Shown here: piece after piece, positions 1-9,130 of the stretch | Position numbering within the stretch: the stretch's first letter is position 1 | Layout of the letters: the number at the start of each line of letters is the position of its first letter | Assembly (NCBI GenBank): GCA_036388895.1 | Contig: DASVQY010000026.1 | Coordinates: forward strand, 42,743 to 106,742 | Reading direction: 5' to 3' | Origin: SXVE01 sp036388895 | GTDB lineage: Bacteria; Acidobacteriota; Blastocatellia; Pyrinomonadales; Pyrinomonadaceae | DNA length: 64,000 nucleotides | The notes under the pieces: model-generated | The model's input: only the letters and a program-made list of their open reading frames with translations | Told to the model about the DNA's origin: nothing | Databases searched by the model: none | Translations under genes and position numbers: made by a program

Positions 1-1
1 A

Positions 2-684
2 AGGGGCAGCGCTGCCGTCTTAAACGGTAAAGGTTTGATTTTGTCTTCAGGGGAAAAAATCTCTGGGGAATGAATTTCAATTCAAATGCGTACCCGCAGG
101 ATCAATTCAGCTTTAATGGAAAAAACACCAAAATCGGTTTTGTTCGACCGTCCGAGCGTTCAATAATAGGAGATTTTATATTCCTCTACGAAGAACTGCT
201 AAAAGAAGGCTTGCTCGGAGGTCCTTTATCCACGTCCTGGGCTTTGATCAATGCGGACGCGAAAAAATCGAAGCTGTCATATGAAGGAACAAAAACGATA
301 AACGATAAAGAGGCTTATGTTTTGTCTTTTTCGCCGAAAAGCGGCTCGGATTTAAGTATTAAAATGTATTTTGATAAGCAAAATTTTCAACACGTCCGCA
401 CCGAATACAATCGCGTGATTTCAGCCAGACAGGGACCGAATGTTGACGGTTCGGCTGGACAAGGCGAAGATCGCTACCGCTTGGTGGAAGATTTTTCCAA
501 ATACATAAAAATGGGCAATTTAATGCTGCCCAGTGTTTACAAGCTTTCGTATTCCTACGCCAGTAATTCATCAATTCGTCTTTCGGGAAAGGCAAACTGT
601 GAAGCTGAATGGACGTTTAATATAACTAACTTTTCTTTTAATCAGCAATTAGATGATAACTCGTTCGATATTAACATAAAATAA
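2..684 (+). CDS. Hypothetical protein, 5' truncated by the window edge and interrupted by a frameshift
   Basis: The gene enters from the left edge. Bases 2-58 read GSAAVLNGKGLILSSGEK and then hit TGA at 71-73 in that frame, while the reading frame open from 31 carries the rest (first ATG at 70). Adding one A to the A6 run at 54-59 joins the two frames into SSGEKNLWGMNFNSNAYP, which reads as one continuous protein, so I treat this as one gene with a 1-base deletion or a sequencing error. The downstream part has no membrane segment and ends NITNFSFNQ...FDINIK. I recall similar proteins in Blastocatellia genomes but cannot name a function. If the frameshift is real the gene is probably broken. 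Confidence 0.6.
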
Positions 685-701
685 ATAAAACAAATGAAAT
701 T

Positions 702-1169
702 ATGAAAATATCTGATTTCCTAATTGCTCTATGTTTAATATCGTCTTTTAACATTTGCTTGTTTGCGCAAACATCGAGTAAAAAAAACGAATTGTCGTTA
801 ATTAATAGGTCAAGCCAGGAAACTTATAAATCCTCGCCCGCGTTTGCCGAAATTATTCTGCGAAAAACGGAACTTGATTCCGAGCTCGAATCGCTCCTGG
901 TCAGTTACACAGAAGAATTTCCCAAAGTTAAAGAAATAAGATTTGAATCCGATTCCTTGAAAAAGGCGATTGAAAGACTTTCGACAGTTAAATCTGCCGA
1001 CTCGTCAAAGTTAACTCTGGCTCTAGGAAAGTTGATGATAAGAAAAGCCGAACTCGAAACGGACTTATGGAATTTGCGAAAAAAATACGACGATAACCAC
1101 GCCGAAGTGAAAAGAGCGAAAAGAAAAATCGAAATTTACGAGGCTTCGATCAGGGAAATTTTAGATTAA
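702..1169 (+). CDS. Small exported protein with coiled-coil-like C-terminus
   Basis: 155 residues. The first ~23 form a signal peptide (MKISDFLIALCLISSFNICLFAQ). Residues ~48-155 are rich in Glu, Lys and Leu in a heptad-like pattern (RKTELDSELESLL, RKAELETDLWNLRKKY) and look helical. The YTEEFPKVKEIR stretch resembles the periplasmic helical part of polysaccharide chain-length (Wzz-like) proteins, but the two membrane anchors of that family are missing, so this is only a resemblance. It follows the frameshifted gene by 17 bp and may be co-transcribed. Its 3' end overlaps the convergent S4 gene by 9 bp. Function unknown. Confidence 0.65.
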   Translation: MKISDFLIALCLISSFNICLFAQTSSKKNELSLINRSSQETYKSSPAFAEIILRKTELDSELESLLVSYTEEFPKVKEIRFESDSLKKAIERLSTVKSADSSKLTLALGKLMIRKAELETDLWNLRKKYDDNHAEVKRAKRKIEIYEASIREILD

Positions 1170-1442
1170 TAAATCTTCGTCGGCGATGGCTTCTTCGGAA
1201 ATCATCTCATAAAGATTTACCGCATCGTTGCGCGAAACTTGTTTTACGGCGGGAACTTGTAAAACCTTTAACGTCGTTGCGCGATTGCGGCGACGAATTT
1301 CAATCAAATCACCAGCTTTGATTTCCTTTGAAGATTTTGCAATCGCTCCGTTTACCTTTATCAAGCCGGCATCGCAAAATTCCTGCGCCAGACTTCTCCG
1401 CACAATCAAACGGCTTGTTTTAAGAAATAAATCCAGTCGCAT
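1161..1442 (-). CDS. S4-domain RNA-binding protein, RqcP/HslR-like
   Basis: 93 residues that are almost entirely one S4 fold: MRLDLFLKTSRLIVRRS at the N-terminus, then the GLIKVNG and KSSKEIKAGDLIEIRR elements that form the RNA-binding surface. Stand-alone S4 proteins of this size (YabO/RqcP in Firmicutes, HslR in Proteobacteria) bind 50S subunits carrying stalled peptidyl-tRNA, and RqcP helps C-terminal tailing. The family is clear; which of the two roles applies is inferred. It lies downstream of the surA-like gene on the same strand, with mfd further upstream; a surA/prsA, mfd and S4-gene neighbourhood is familiar from other bacteria. A heptamer repeat array separates it from the surA-like gene. 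Confidence 0.8.
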   Translation of the reverse strand: MRLDLFLKTSRLIVRRSLAQEFCDAGLIKVNGAIAKSSKEIKAGDLIEIRRRNRATTLKVLQVPAVKQVSRNDAVNLYEMISEEAIADEDLLI

Positions 1443-1451
1443 ATTAAAAAA

Positions 1452-1523
1452 AATTACGAATTACGAATTAGAAAAAGCAATCTCCTTGATTCGTAATTCG
1501 TAATTGATAATTCGTAATTGATT
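1452..1523. repeat. Heptamer repeat array with facing arms (AATTACG / ATTCGTA type)
   Basis: Left arm AATTACG, AATTACG, AATTAGA (1452-1472), a spacer, then right arm ATTCGTA, ATTCGTA, ATTGATA, ATTCGTA, ATTGATT. The two arms are reverse complements over about 17 bp and could form a hairpin. It sits in the intergenic region between the S4 gene and the surA-like gene. Confidence 0.85.
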
Positions 1524-1524
1524 T

Positions 1525-2580
1525 TTACTTTCCCGCTTTTTCGGTTTTTCGCTCGTCGGCGAACAGAATCGGCGACACGATTGGACGGTAAGTTTCGCTG
1601 ATCTTTATGTATGAATCCTGGCGAAGTCCGGTTAAAAATTTCTTTTGTTCGGCGGGCGCGCGTTCCATCGTCATTGCCATCCGAATTTTGTTTTCATCAA
1701 AAAACGATTCGCTGCTCGCCTGTGTTCTTTCGTCAACGCGAAGAATCTCCACACCCAATTCGTCAATTTCAATCGGTTCGCTGAAACCGCCGGCTTTTAC
1801 ATTTTTGACCGCGGTGACAAATTTTTCGTCAAGATCTTTGACATCGAATGTTCCGACTTTGCCTTTTGTTTCGGCGACGTTCGGTCGGTCGGAGTTTTCC
1901 ATTAAGAGTTTTTGAAAATCAGCGCCTGCTTTCAATTGCGCGACGATTTGTTTGGCTTTTTCGCGCACAGCAGCTTTATCGCGACCGGCGAAACCGAGGA
2001 AAATCTCGCTCAAAGTGACGGTTTCAGGTTTGCTGAATTTATCTTTATTCTTTTCGAAGTAATCCTTCATCTCTTTCGAGCTTAAACTCCAGTAAATTTT
2101 GGAGCTGACCTGGCGTTGAAGAACCAAATCGCGCGTCGCTTGTTTGCGCCACGTTTCACGGATTTCCTGCGGATTAAAGCCGCCTTTTTCCATTTCCTGA
2201 TAAAGCGCGTCCAGAGTTTTCAGATTTTGCTGTTTCATAATTTCGAGAAACCTCTGGTTGAGATTGGCTTCGATCTCGGATTCAAGACCGGCTTCTTTCG
2301 CTTTTTGTATCAGAAGCTCTTCGTTAATCAGGCTCGCAATTAATTCGCCTTGCTTGCCCTCGACTAACTTTTGCGCTTCCTCGCGCGTTTTGCCTTCCTG
2401 AACGTAGCTGTCTATCGCAGCTTTCATTTCGCGTTTGACGCGCGAAAGCGTAATCACGCTGTCATTCACCTGCGCGATGACTTCGTCAACGACGCGAACT
2501 TCGCTTTCCTGTGCGAAAACGGCAAAACTCATTGTGAATAAAATTGCAATCGAAAAAATTGCGGAGCTGATTCGTTTCAT
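1525..2580 (-). CDS. SurA-like periplasmic chaperone / peptidyl-prolyl isomerase
   Basis: 351 residues with a signal peptide (first ~23). A SurA N-terminal domain follows (VVDEVIAQVNDSVITLSRV at ~29-47, with ELIASLINEELLIQKAKE), then one parvulin-type rotamase domain at ~183-285 (VTLSEIFLGF, GGFSEPIEI, GVEILRVDER). SurA proteins guide outer-membrane proteins through the periplasm; the second parvulin domain of E. coli SurA is absent, as in many shorter homologues. The Lys/Glu-rich C-terminus is not conserved. The gene is probably transcribed towards the S4 gene and fits an organism with many outer-membrane proteins. Confidence 0.8.
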   Translation of the reverse strand: MKRISSAIFSIAILFTMSFAVFAQESEVRVVDEVIAQVNDSVITLSRVKREMKAAIDSYVQEGKTREEAQKLVEGKQGELIASLINEELLIQKAKEAGLESEIEANLNQRFLEIMKQQNLKTLDALYQEMEKGGFNPQEIRETWRKQATRDLVLQRQVSSKIYWSLSSKEMKDYFEKNKDKFSKPETVTLSEIFLGFAGRDKAAVREKAKQIVAQLKAGADFQKLLMENSDRPNVAETKGKVGTFDVKDLDEKFVTAVKNVKAGGFSEPIEIDELGVEILRVDERTQASSESFFDENKIRMAMTMERAPAEQKKFLTGLRQDSYIKISETYRPIVSPILFADERKTEKAGK

Positions 2581-2770
2581 TATTTACTCCTGAAAATTGA
2601 ACTGAAAATATTAAACTTATTGTAGTATTTTTTGCAACTGCGGTGTTTGATGCAGAAAAAACTTTTCGAGTTTCTTGTGTTCTGAAAAATCGAGAATTTG
2701 CTGGAATGCAGTGAAATTAAGTCTTTTTAAAAGTAGAAGGTTTTTGCCGAAAACCTTCTCCCCGCCTCAG

Positions 2771-3427
2771 ATGAACAACAAATGTCCAAACTGCGAATTA
2801 GTTAATTTTCCGAACGCCGATTTTTGCGCGCGCTGTAATTTCTTTATCGTAAAAAACGCGAAAGCGGCGGAAAGCCGGGGATTTCTTCGCTCGACATTAT
2901 TCAAACGCTTTGCGGTTTTGGTTGCGGTCTGCGTGTTTACGCTTTTCGGATTTTATTTTTCGCTGCTCGTTTCGGCGAAGAAGTTAACTTTTGAAGAAAG
3001 AAAAACGGTCGAGCAAACGATTTCGCTTTTAGAAAACAAAGGTTTTTCCGACGAAGTTTTTTATCTGAAATATCTAACCGCTTTTCGCAGCAACGACAAT
3101 TGGCTGAATGCTTCGGTGGAAAAAGAAAACGCTTACGCCGCCACAAACTTTCCGTTTGAGATTATGACGCTTTACCCGGATTTTTTTGAATTTCCTGCTG
3201 ACGAAACCGAGCGCGCCGCGATTTTATTACACGAAGCCAAACATCTGCAGGGCGCTGACGAAAAGGAAGCCTACGAATTCGTCTGGAAACACCGCAAACA
3301 ACTCGGCTGGACAAAAGAACTTTACGTCAACTCGGTAATCTGGCGAAACGTTCGCAAACAAACCAAAGAATATGCTCCGCATCTTTTCGTCTGCGAAACA
3401 AACGAATACGCCGACTGCACGGAATAA
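2771..3427 (+). CDS. Zinc-ribbon membrane protein with an HExxH motif
   Basis: About 218 residues. I start at ATG 2771 because it begins directly at a zinc ribbon (CPNC at residues 4-7, CARC at 20-23); the in-frame extension back to 2675 is Lys/Phe-rich and non-conserved. One membrane segment follows (RFAVLVAVCVFTLFGFYFSLLV). The soluble C-terminal half contains ILLHEAKHLQG, an HExxH signature, followed by EKEAYEFVW, which could supply a third metal ligand. This suggests a small membrane-anchored zincin-type peptidase, or a degenerate one. I do not recognise a named family. It runs convergently towards mfd and shares a heptamer repeat array with it at the 3' end. Confidence 0.65.
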   Translation: MNNKCPNCELVNFPNADFCARCNFFIVKNAKAAESRGFLRSTLFKRFAVLVAVCVFTLFGFYFSLLVSAKKLTFEERKTVEQTISLLENKGFSDEVFYLKYLTAFRSNDNWLNASVEKENAYAATNFPFEIMTLYPDFFEFPADETERAAILLHEAKHLQGADEKEAYEFVWKHRKQLGWTKELYVNSVIWRNVRKQTKEYAPHLFVCETNEYADCTE

Positions 3428-3497
3428 GTGATAAACGGTAAATAGTGAATGAAAGACAATTTCATTTTTCTCATTTTCACTACCGTTTACCACTATC
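3427..3497. repeat. Heptamer repeat array with facing arms overlapping the mfd stop codon
   Basis: Left units GTGATAA, ACGGTAA, ATAGTGA, ATGAAAG; right units TTTTCAC, TACCGTT, TACCACT. The arms are approximate reverse complements. The array covers the stop codon of the plus-strand zinc-ribbon gene and the last codons (SGKR) and stop of mfd on the minus strand. Confidence 0.75.
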
Positions 3498-6400
3498 TGC
3501 TATTTCTTCCAAAACGCTGCGCGCCGCTTCGATTAAGTTTTCGGTTTTCACATCAAAGCGCAGAATACCGTTCGGCGAAAAATTGGCGGTTTCGTTTTTT
3601 GATAAAAATTCCATTAATTTCTCCGGCGAAATGCGCGCGTTTTCGCCTAATTTTACGGCGACGCCTTCTTTGGTTTTATCAACCGAAACGATTCGCAAAT
3701 CTTCAGCCGTTTTTCTCAGCCGCGCGTATTCAAACAAATTGTTGACCGATTCTGGCATAGCGCCGTAGCGGTCTTGAATTTCGGCGTAAATTTGCCGCAG
3801 CGCTTCTTCGGATTCGGCGGAAGAAATTCGTTTGTAGGTTCTGAGGCGCTGGCTCGTCTCGTTGATGTAATCGTTCGGAATCGAAACGTCAACGCCCATA
3901 TTTATCGCAACGCTCGTTTCGTCTTCGACTTCTTCGCCTTTTAATTCTTGAATAGTGCGTTCGAGCATTTTCGTGTAAAGATCGAAGCCGAGCGCGTCCA
4001 ACTGACCTGATTGCTGTCCGCCCAAAATATTTCCAGCGCCGCGCAGTTCCAAATCGAGCGCGGCGATACGGAAACCGGCGCCCAAATCGGAAAATTCTCG
4101 AATCGCTGAAAGCCGCCGCCGCGCAATCGGCGTCAGTTGCAGCTCGCCGGGAATCAAAAGATAAGCGTAAGCGCGGCGGTTTGAACGCCCGACGCGCCCG
4201 CGCAATTGGTAAAGCTGCGAAAGCCCGTAATTGTCAGCGCGATTAATGATAATCGTGTTCGCTCGCGGAATGTCTATGCCGTTTTCGATTATCGTTGTGG
4301 CGACGAGAACGTCGTATTTATATTCGACGAAATCGAGAACGGCTTGCTCCATTTCCTTTTCGTTCATTTGTCCGTGAGCGATGACGATTCGCGCCTCAGG
4401 CACGATTTTCTGGACAAGCGCGGCGATTGCGTCAATCGTTTCGACGCGATTATGAATAAAGAAAACCTGACCGTTTCGCGCCATTTCAAGCTCAATCGCC
4501 GATTTTATAACGCTTTCGGAAAATTGAACGACCTGCGTATTTATCGCCAGACGGTCGCGCGGCGGCGTTTCAATCACTGACATATCACGCATGCCGAGCA
4601 GAGACATATTCAAAGTTCTCGGAATCGGCGTCGCCGAAAGCGTTAAAACGTCAACTTTCTTTTTTAGCTGTTTTAATTTCTCTTTGTGCGCCACGCCGAA
4701 CCGCTGTTCTTCGTCAACGACGACCAATCCGAGTTTCGATAATTTCACATCGTTCGATAAAATGCGATGCGTGCCGATTAAAATATCTACTTCGCCTTTT
4801 TCGGCGCGTTCAACAACGGATTTTTGCTCTTTCGGGCTTCGGAAACGCGAAAGCAGTTCGATTGTGACGGGAAAAGCGGCGAAACGCTGTTTGAACGATT
4901 CGTAATGCTGGTAAGCCAAAACGGTCGTCGGCGTGAGAACCGCGACTTGTTTTCCGTCCATTACGGCTTTGAAAGCGCCGCGCATCGCAACTTCGGTTTT
5001 TCCGTAACCGACATCGCCGACGACAAGGCGATCCATCGGCACGGGCGTTTCCATATCGGTCTTTAAATCAACGATTGCGGTCGCCTGATCGGCGGTTAGT
5101 TGATACGGAAAAGCGTCTTCGAATTCTTTCTGCCACGGAGCGTCAGGCGAAAACGCGAAACCTTGCACGAGTTTTCGCTCTGCGTAAAGCCGCAAAAGCT
5201 CGTCAGCCATATCACGCATCGCCCGCTTCGCTTTCGCCTTTGTTTTCTGCCAGCCCAAACCGCCTAAACGGTCTAAATTCGGCGCCGCCGCTTCACCCGA
5301 TGAATAACGCGAAACTAAATCCAACCTTTCGACCGGAACGAATAACTTCGCGTTGTCGGCGTACATCAAAAGCATGAACTCCCGAGAAATGCCGCCGGAT
5401 TCGAGCGTTTGCAAGCCTTCGAAACGTCCGATGCCGTGATCTACGTGAACGACGAAATCGCCGATTTTTAAGTCGCGGAAATCCGAGATGAACGCGCCGA
5501 TCTTGCTCTTTGTTTTCGATTTTTGAGGTTTGCTTTTTTGAAAATCCTGCTGCGACGATTCGCCGAAAATGTCCGTTTCGGTGTGAACGGTCAAATCGAG
5601 CGAGGGAATCTCGAAACCGCTCGACAAATCGCCGATTAAAATCGAATCCGGCGCGAGCGACACTTCATAATCGCTCAATATTTCCGATAAACGCTCGGCA
5701 ATTCCGTGCGATTGCAGAACAAACAAACTTCGCCCGTTTTGCGTTTTTACATCTGTTTTCAATCCACCCGCAAAATCCTTTAAATTGCCGTGAAATTTGC
5801 GTGTCGAGCGCGAGCTGATTTCCAGTTCTTCTTTTATATCAGCCGTCGGAAAAAGAAAAATTGGATTTCTTTCTTCGCCGCTACGGTTTCCGTTATTTCC
5901 ATTGTTATCGCGCAACAGTTCCGTAATGCTTTGCGGAACGTCATTTTCAAATTCCAGATTTTCGCCCGTTTCCGCCGCCGCTTTGCCTAAAACGCGCAAT
6001 TCCAGCCTTTGTTTACCGGCAAATTTGCCGCGCAGCTCTTCGCCGGTTAAAAATAATTCGTCGGGTTCGAGACCGATTTCGCCCGCGTCTGTTATTTGCG
6101 CGAAATGAGTGCGCAGATTTTCGTAATAATTTGAAAGAGTCTGTTCGACAATCGGCGGTTCGTCTACGACGAAAATGCAATCCCGCAAAAAATCGAAAAC
6201 GCTGTGTTCGCGCGGCGCGGCGAGCGGGAAAAGAAATTCCCAACCGGAAAACGATTCGCCTTCGTCGGCGAATTGCGTGCGGTCAAGCAGAGCGCGGGCG
6301 TATTTTTCGTCGGCGAATTTTTCGCGCGCGAAAAACGCCCAATCTTTGAAATCTTCGGAACGCGCCGCAAATTCGCGCATCGGAGCGATTGAAATTTCTT

Positions 6401-7073
6401 TCAGTTGCCCGACCGAAAGCTGCGTTTCCGGGTCAAATTCGCGGATCGAATCAATCGTATCGCCGAAAAATTCTATGCGGACGGGCATTTCCGCCGTCGG
6501 CGACCAAGCGTCTAAAATTCCGCCGCGCACGGAAAATTCGCCGACGTTTTTAATCGGTTCTTCGCGCACGTAACCGACGGCGAGCAGTTTTTCAATCAAC
6601 CGGTCGGGCGCGTAATCTTCGTCGCGTTTGAGATTTGCGCCGAGACTTTTAATTTCGTCGGGCGCGAGTGTTTTTGTGATTAAAGATTTCGCCGAAAGTA
6701 TCAAAAAATCGGGTTTTTCGAAAGTCAGTTTCCAAAGCGCGAGCGCGCGATTTTCCAGTGTTTCGGCGTGCGGCGAGACGTTCGCGTAAACGTCTGATTC
6801 AAACGACGGTAAAATTAAGAGGTCAGAGCTGCCGGAATTTTGAGTTTTGAATTTCGATGAAAAAAAATCCAAATCGCATTCCCATCTTTCGGCTTCTTTG
6901 TTTGAATCGGCGACGACGACGAAAGTTTTTTTCGATTCGCTTTGCAGATTCGACAAAACAAAGGCTTTTGAAGCGATTGAAGTCAAACCGCTTACAGAAA
7001 TAACCTTTGTTTCGCGTTTCAATTCATCGCGCAAACGCTTTAATTCATTAGTTGTTTCAACAGCGAAATTCAT
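3480..7073 (-). CDS. mfd: Transcription-repair coupling factor Mfd
   Basis: 1197 residues, the usual length. The N-terminal part is the UvrB-like module. The RNA polymerase-interacting domain starts near residue 536 (GDFVVHVDHGIGRFEGL). The RecG-like translocase has Walker A at ~682 (VVGDVGYGKTEVAMR), DEEQRFGV at ~785, the SATPIPRTL motif, and the QLYQLRGRVGRS motif VI. A TRCF C-terminal domain follows. Mfd pushes stalled RNA polymerase off lesions and recruits UvrA. The last four codons and the stop lie inside a heptamer repeat array, so the extreme C-terminus has probably been altered by the repeat. It is divergent from lysS with ~120 bp between them. Confidence 0.97.
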   Translation of the reverse strand: MNFAVETTNELKRLRDELKRETKVISVSGLTSIASKAFVLSNLQSESKKTFVVVADSNKEAERWECDLDFFSSKFKTQNSGSSDLLILPSFESDVYANVSPHAETLENRALALWKLTFEKPDFLILSAKSLITKTLAPDEIKSLGANLKRDEDYAPDRLIEKLLAVGYVREEPIKNVGEFSVRGGILDAWSPTAEMPVRIEFFGDTIDSIREFDPETQLSVGQLKEISIAPMREFAARSEDFKDWAFFAREKFADEKYARALLDRTQFADEGESFSGWEFLFPLAAPREHSVFDFLRDCIFVVDEPPIVEQTLSNYYENLRTHFAQITDAGEIGLEPDELFLTGEELRGKFAGKQRLELRVLGKAAAETGENLEFENDVPQSITELLRDNNGNNGNRSGEERNPIFLFPTADIKEELEISSRSTRKFHGNLKDFAGGLKTDVKTQNGRSLFVLQSHGIAERLSEILSDYEVSLAPDSILIGDLSSGFEIPSLDLTVHTETDIFGESSQQDFQKSKPQKSKTKSKIGAFISDFRDLKIGDFVVHVDHGIGRFEGLQTLESGGISREFMLLMYADNAKLFVPVERLDLVSRYSSGEAAAPNLDRLGGLGWQKTKAKAKRAMRDMADELLRLYAERKLVQGFAFSPDAPWQKEFEDAFPYQLTADQATAIVDLKTDMETPVPMDRLVVGDVGYGKTEVAMRGAFKAVMDGKQVAVLTPTTVLAYQHYESFKQRFAAFPVTIELLSRFRSPKEQKSVVERAEKGEVDILIGTHRILSNDVKLSKLGLVVVDEEQRFGVAHKEKLKQLKKKVDVLTLSATPIPRTLNMSLLGMRDMSVIETPPRDRLAINTQVVQFSESVIKSAIELEMARNGQVFFIHNRVETIDAIAALVQKIVPEARIVIAHGQMNEKEMEQAVLDFVEYKYDVLVATTIIENGIDIPRANTIIINRADNYGLSQLYQLRGRVGRSNRRAYAYLLIPGELQLTPIARRRLSAIREFSDLGAGFRIAALDLELRGAGNILGGQQSGQLDALGFDLYTKMLERTIQELKGEEVEDETSVAINMGVDVSIPNDYINETSQRLRTYKRISSAESEEALRQIYAEIQDRYGAMPESVNNLFEYARLRKTAEDLRIVSVDKTKEGVAVKLGENARISPEKLMEFLSKNETANFSPNGILRFDVKTENLIEAARSVLEEIADSGKR

Positions 7074-7158
7074 AAATTATCGAAACTACAGATTAGCACA
7101 ACGGAACTGCCGTTTATAATTTTGATAAAGCCGTGTTTATCTGTCCGCAACTGTGGTT

Positions 7159-7164
7159 TATAAT
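7159..7164 (+). promoter_or_regulatory. Candidate -10 box for lysS
   Basis: A perfect TATAAT lies 29 bp before the chosen lysS start. The matching -35 at 17 bp spacing (TTTATC) is weak. A second TATAAT at 7115-7120 lies in the same mfd-lysS divergent region. Confidence 0.4.
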
Positions 7165-7192
7165 CACATTTTTAACAATTTACCGAAAATTT

Positions 7193-9091
7193 ATGTCAAT
7201 TGCGAATACAAAAACGGAAACAATCATCGAAGCGGGAATCATCGAAAATAACGATCAGGTAGCGGCGCGAATCGAGCATTTGAAAGCGCTCGAAAATATA
7301 GTCGGAAACAGTTATCCGAATAAATACGAGCGTTCCAAAGTTGCCGGCGCGGAAGACACGATTTCAAATATTTTGAGTTATGAGCCTGTTACGGAAATCG
7401 TCAAACAGCTTAAAGAAAATACGCCCGAAGGCGAAAAGCCGGATCAGGAATTGAAAGCGGCGCTGAATGAAAAATTAAAGGCGTTTGGAAACGTGAGAAT
7501 TTCCGGCAGATTAGCCGTTCCGCCGCGCGTGATGGGTAAAGCGGCGTTCGTTCATTTGTCTGACGGCAAAGAGCGTTTGCAAATCTATGTTCGCAAACAA
7601 GATGCCGTTGCAATCAGCAACGATTCCGGGAAGCCTGTCGAAACGGAAGGCGCAGCGTGGGAAGTTTTCAATCTGCTCGATCACGGCGATTTTGTCGGCG
7701 TCGGAGGTTATTTGTTTTTGACGAACACCGGCGAATTGTCGGTGCACGTCGAAACCTTACAGTTTTTATCAAAATCGCTTTTGCCGATGCCCGACAAAAT
7801 GCACGGCATCGCTGACCCGGAATTGCGTCGTCGTTTCCGTTACGCCGATTTAATTGCGTCGAGCCTACAGGTTGAGCGCGAAGAAAGCGAATTGACGACG
7901 CGCGAAGTTTTCGAGCGGCGAGCGAAATTAATCAGCGGAATGCGCCGATTTCTTGACGATAACGGTTTTATCGAAGTCGAAACGCCGATGCTCACACCGA
8001 AGGCGACCGGCGCGGCAGCTAAACCTTTTAAAACGCATCACAACGCGCTCGACATTGATTTATATGCCCGCATCGCGCCGGAACTTTATCTGAAACGCTT
8101 GACCGTCGGCGGTTTTGAAAAAGTTTACGAGCTGAACAGGAATTTCCGCAACGAAGGCTTGTCGCAGCGCCACAATCCCGAATTCACGATGCTCGAATTT
8201 TACGTCGCTTATATGGATGTAAACGGAATGATGGATTTCGCCGAAGCAATGATTAAAGAATCGGTGCATAAAGCGACGGGCGGGAGTTTGCAGGTGAAAT
8301 ACGGCGAGAATGAGATTGATTTTTCAAAATTTGAAAGAATTGGTATGCGTGACGCAATTATCAATTTCTTGCCAAAACAGATTAGGGATTTTATTCAAAA
8401 TGAAACAAGCGAACAGTTATCTGGAGATTGGTTACAAAACCCACAGAATGCTTTATACCTTTACAGCTTTCTGCACTCATTAAGACCGCAGGGGAAAATG
8501 TTGCCAAATCTTGTTGAATTAGAACAAATATCTACAGATAGATTTCCTGATGCGTGGTTTAAGGCAATTAGAACTATTCCATTAAGCTCTATTGGAAAAT
8601 CTTTAGCTGATAAAAATGAAGAAGAACAAAATGCAAGCGATATTGTGCTAGTTTTTGAATCAATGGTTGAAGAAAATTTGATCCAACCGGTATTCATCAT
8701 TGATTATCCGAAATCGATTTCGCCTTTGTCGAAAGCCTCGCCCGATAATCCGCAGATTGCCGAACGGTTTGAATTGTTTATCAACGGAATGGAATGTGCC
8801 AACGGTTTTAGCGAACTCAATGATCCGCAGGAGCAATACGAGCGTTTTGTTGAACAGATGAGAGAAAGGGAAACGGGCGATGAGGAAGCGATGGTTTTGG
8901 ACGAAGATTATATTCGCGCTCTGGCTTACGGAATGCCGCCTGCCGCCGGTATCGGCATCGGGATTGATCGGCTTGTGATGCTTTTGACGAATAAACATTC
9001 GATTCGTGATGTGATTCTGTTTCCGCACATGCGACCGGAGAGAAAAGACGAGGATAAAGGAGAAGAAGAGGCGCAGGAACAAACGGCATAA
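7193..9091 (+). CDS. lysS: Lysyl-tRNA synthetase (class II), with an atypical internal segment
   Basis: 632 residues from ATG 7193; I reject the start at 7133 because its added 20 residues are non-conserved and cross the promoter. The OB-fold anticodon-binding domain is at ~100-195 (VRISGRLAVPPRVMGKAAFV). Motif 2 of class II synthetases is at ~316-337 (RNFRNEGLSQRHNPEF) and motif 3 at ~586-599 (GIGIGIDRLVMLLT). Two regions make it longer than the usual ~500 residues: an insert at ~60-98 before the OB fold, and residues ~384-495 between motifs 2 and 3. The latter is encoded by visibly AT-rich DNA (8330-8690) with different codon use and looks like a foreign segment. The enzyme charges tRNA-Lys; all core motifs are intact, so it should be active. 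Confidence 0.95.
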   Translation: MSIANTKTETIIEAGIIENNDQVAARIEHLKALENIVGNSYPNKYERSKVAGAEDTISNILSYEPVTEIVKQLKENTPEGEKPDQELKAALNEKLKAFGNVRISGRLAVPPRVMGKAAFVHLSDGKERLQIYVRKQDAVAISNDSGKPVETEGAAWEVFNLLDHGDFVGVGGYLFLTNTGELSVHVETLQFLSKSLLPMPDKMHGIADPELRRRFRYADLIASSLQVEREESELTTREVFERRAKLISGMRRFLDDNGFIEVETPMLTPKATGAAAKPFKTHHNALDIDLYARIAPELYLKRLTVGGFEKVYELNRNFRNEGLSQRHNPEFTMLEFYVAYMDVNGMMDFAEAMIKESVHKATGGSLQVKYGENEIDFSKFERIGMRDAIINFLPKQIRDFIQNETSEQLSGDWLQNPQNALYLYSFLHSLRPQGKMLPNLVELEQISTDRFPDAWFKAIRTIPLSSIGKSLADKNEEEQNASDIVLVFESMVEENLIQPVFIIDYPKSISPLSKASPDNPQIAERFELFINGMECANGFSELNDPQEQYERFVEQMRERETGDEEAMVLDEDYIRALAYGMPPAAGIGIGIDRLVMLLTNKHSIRDVILFPHMRPERKDEDKGEEEAQEQTA

Positions 9092-9130
9092 AGGGATTTA
9101 TTTTGGGTTTGCGCGAATTATAGTTCAGAT

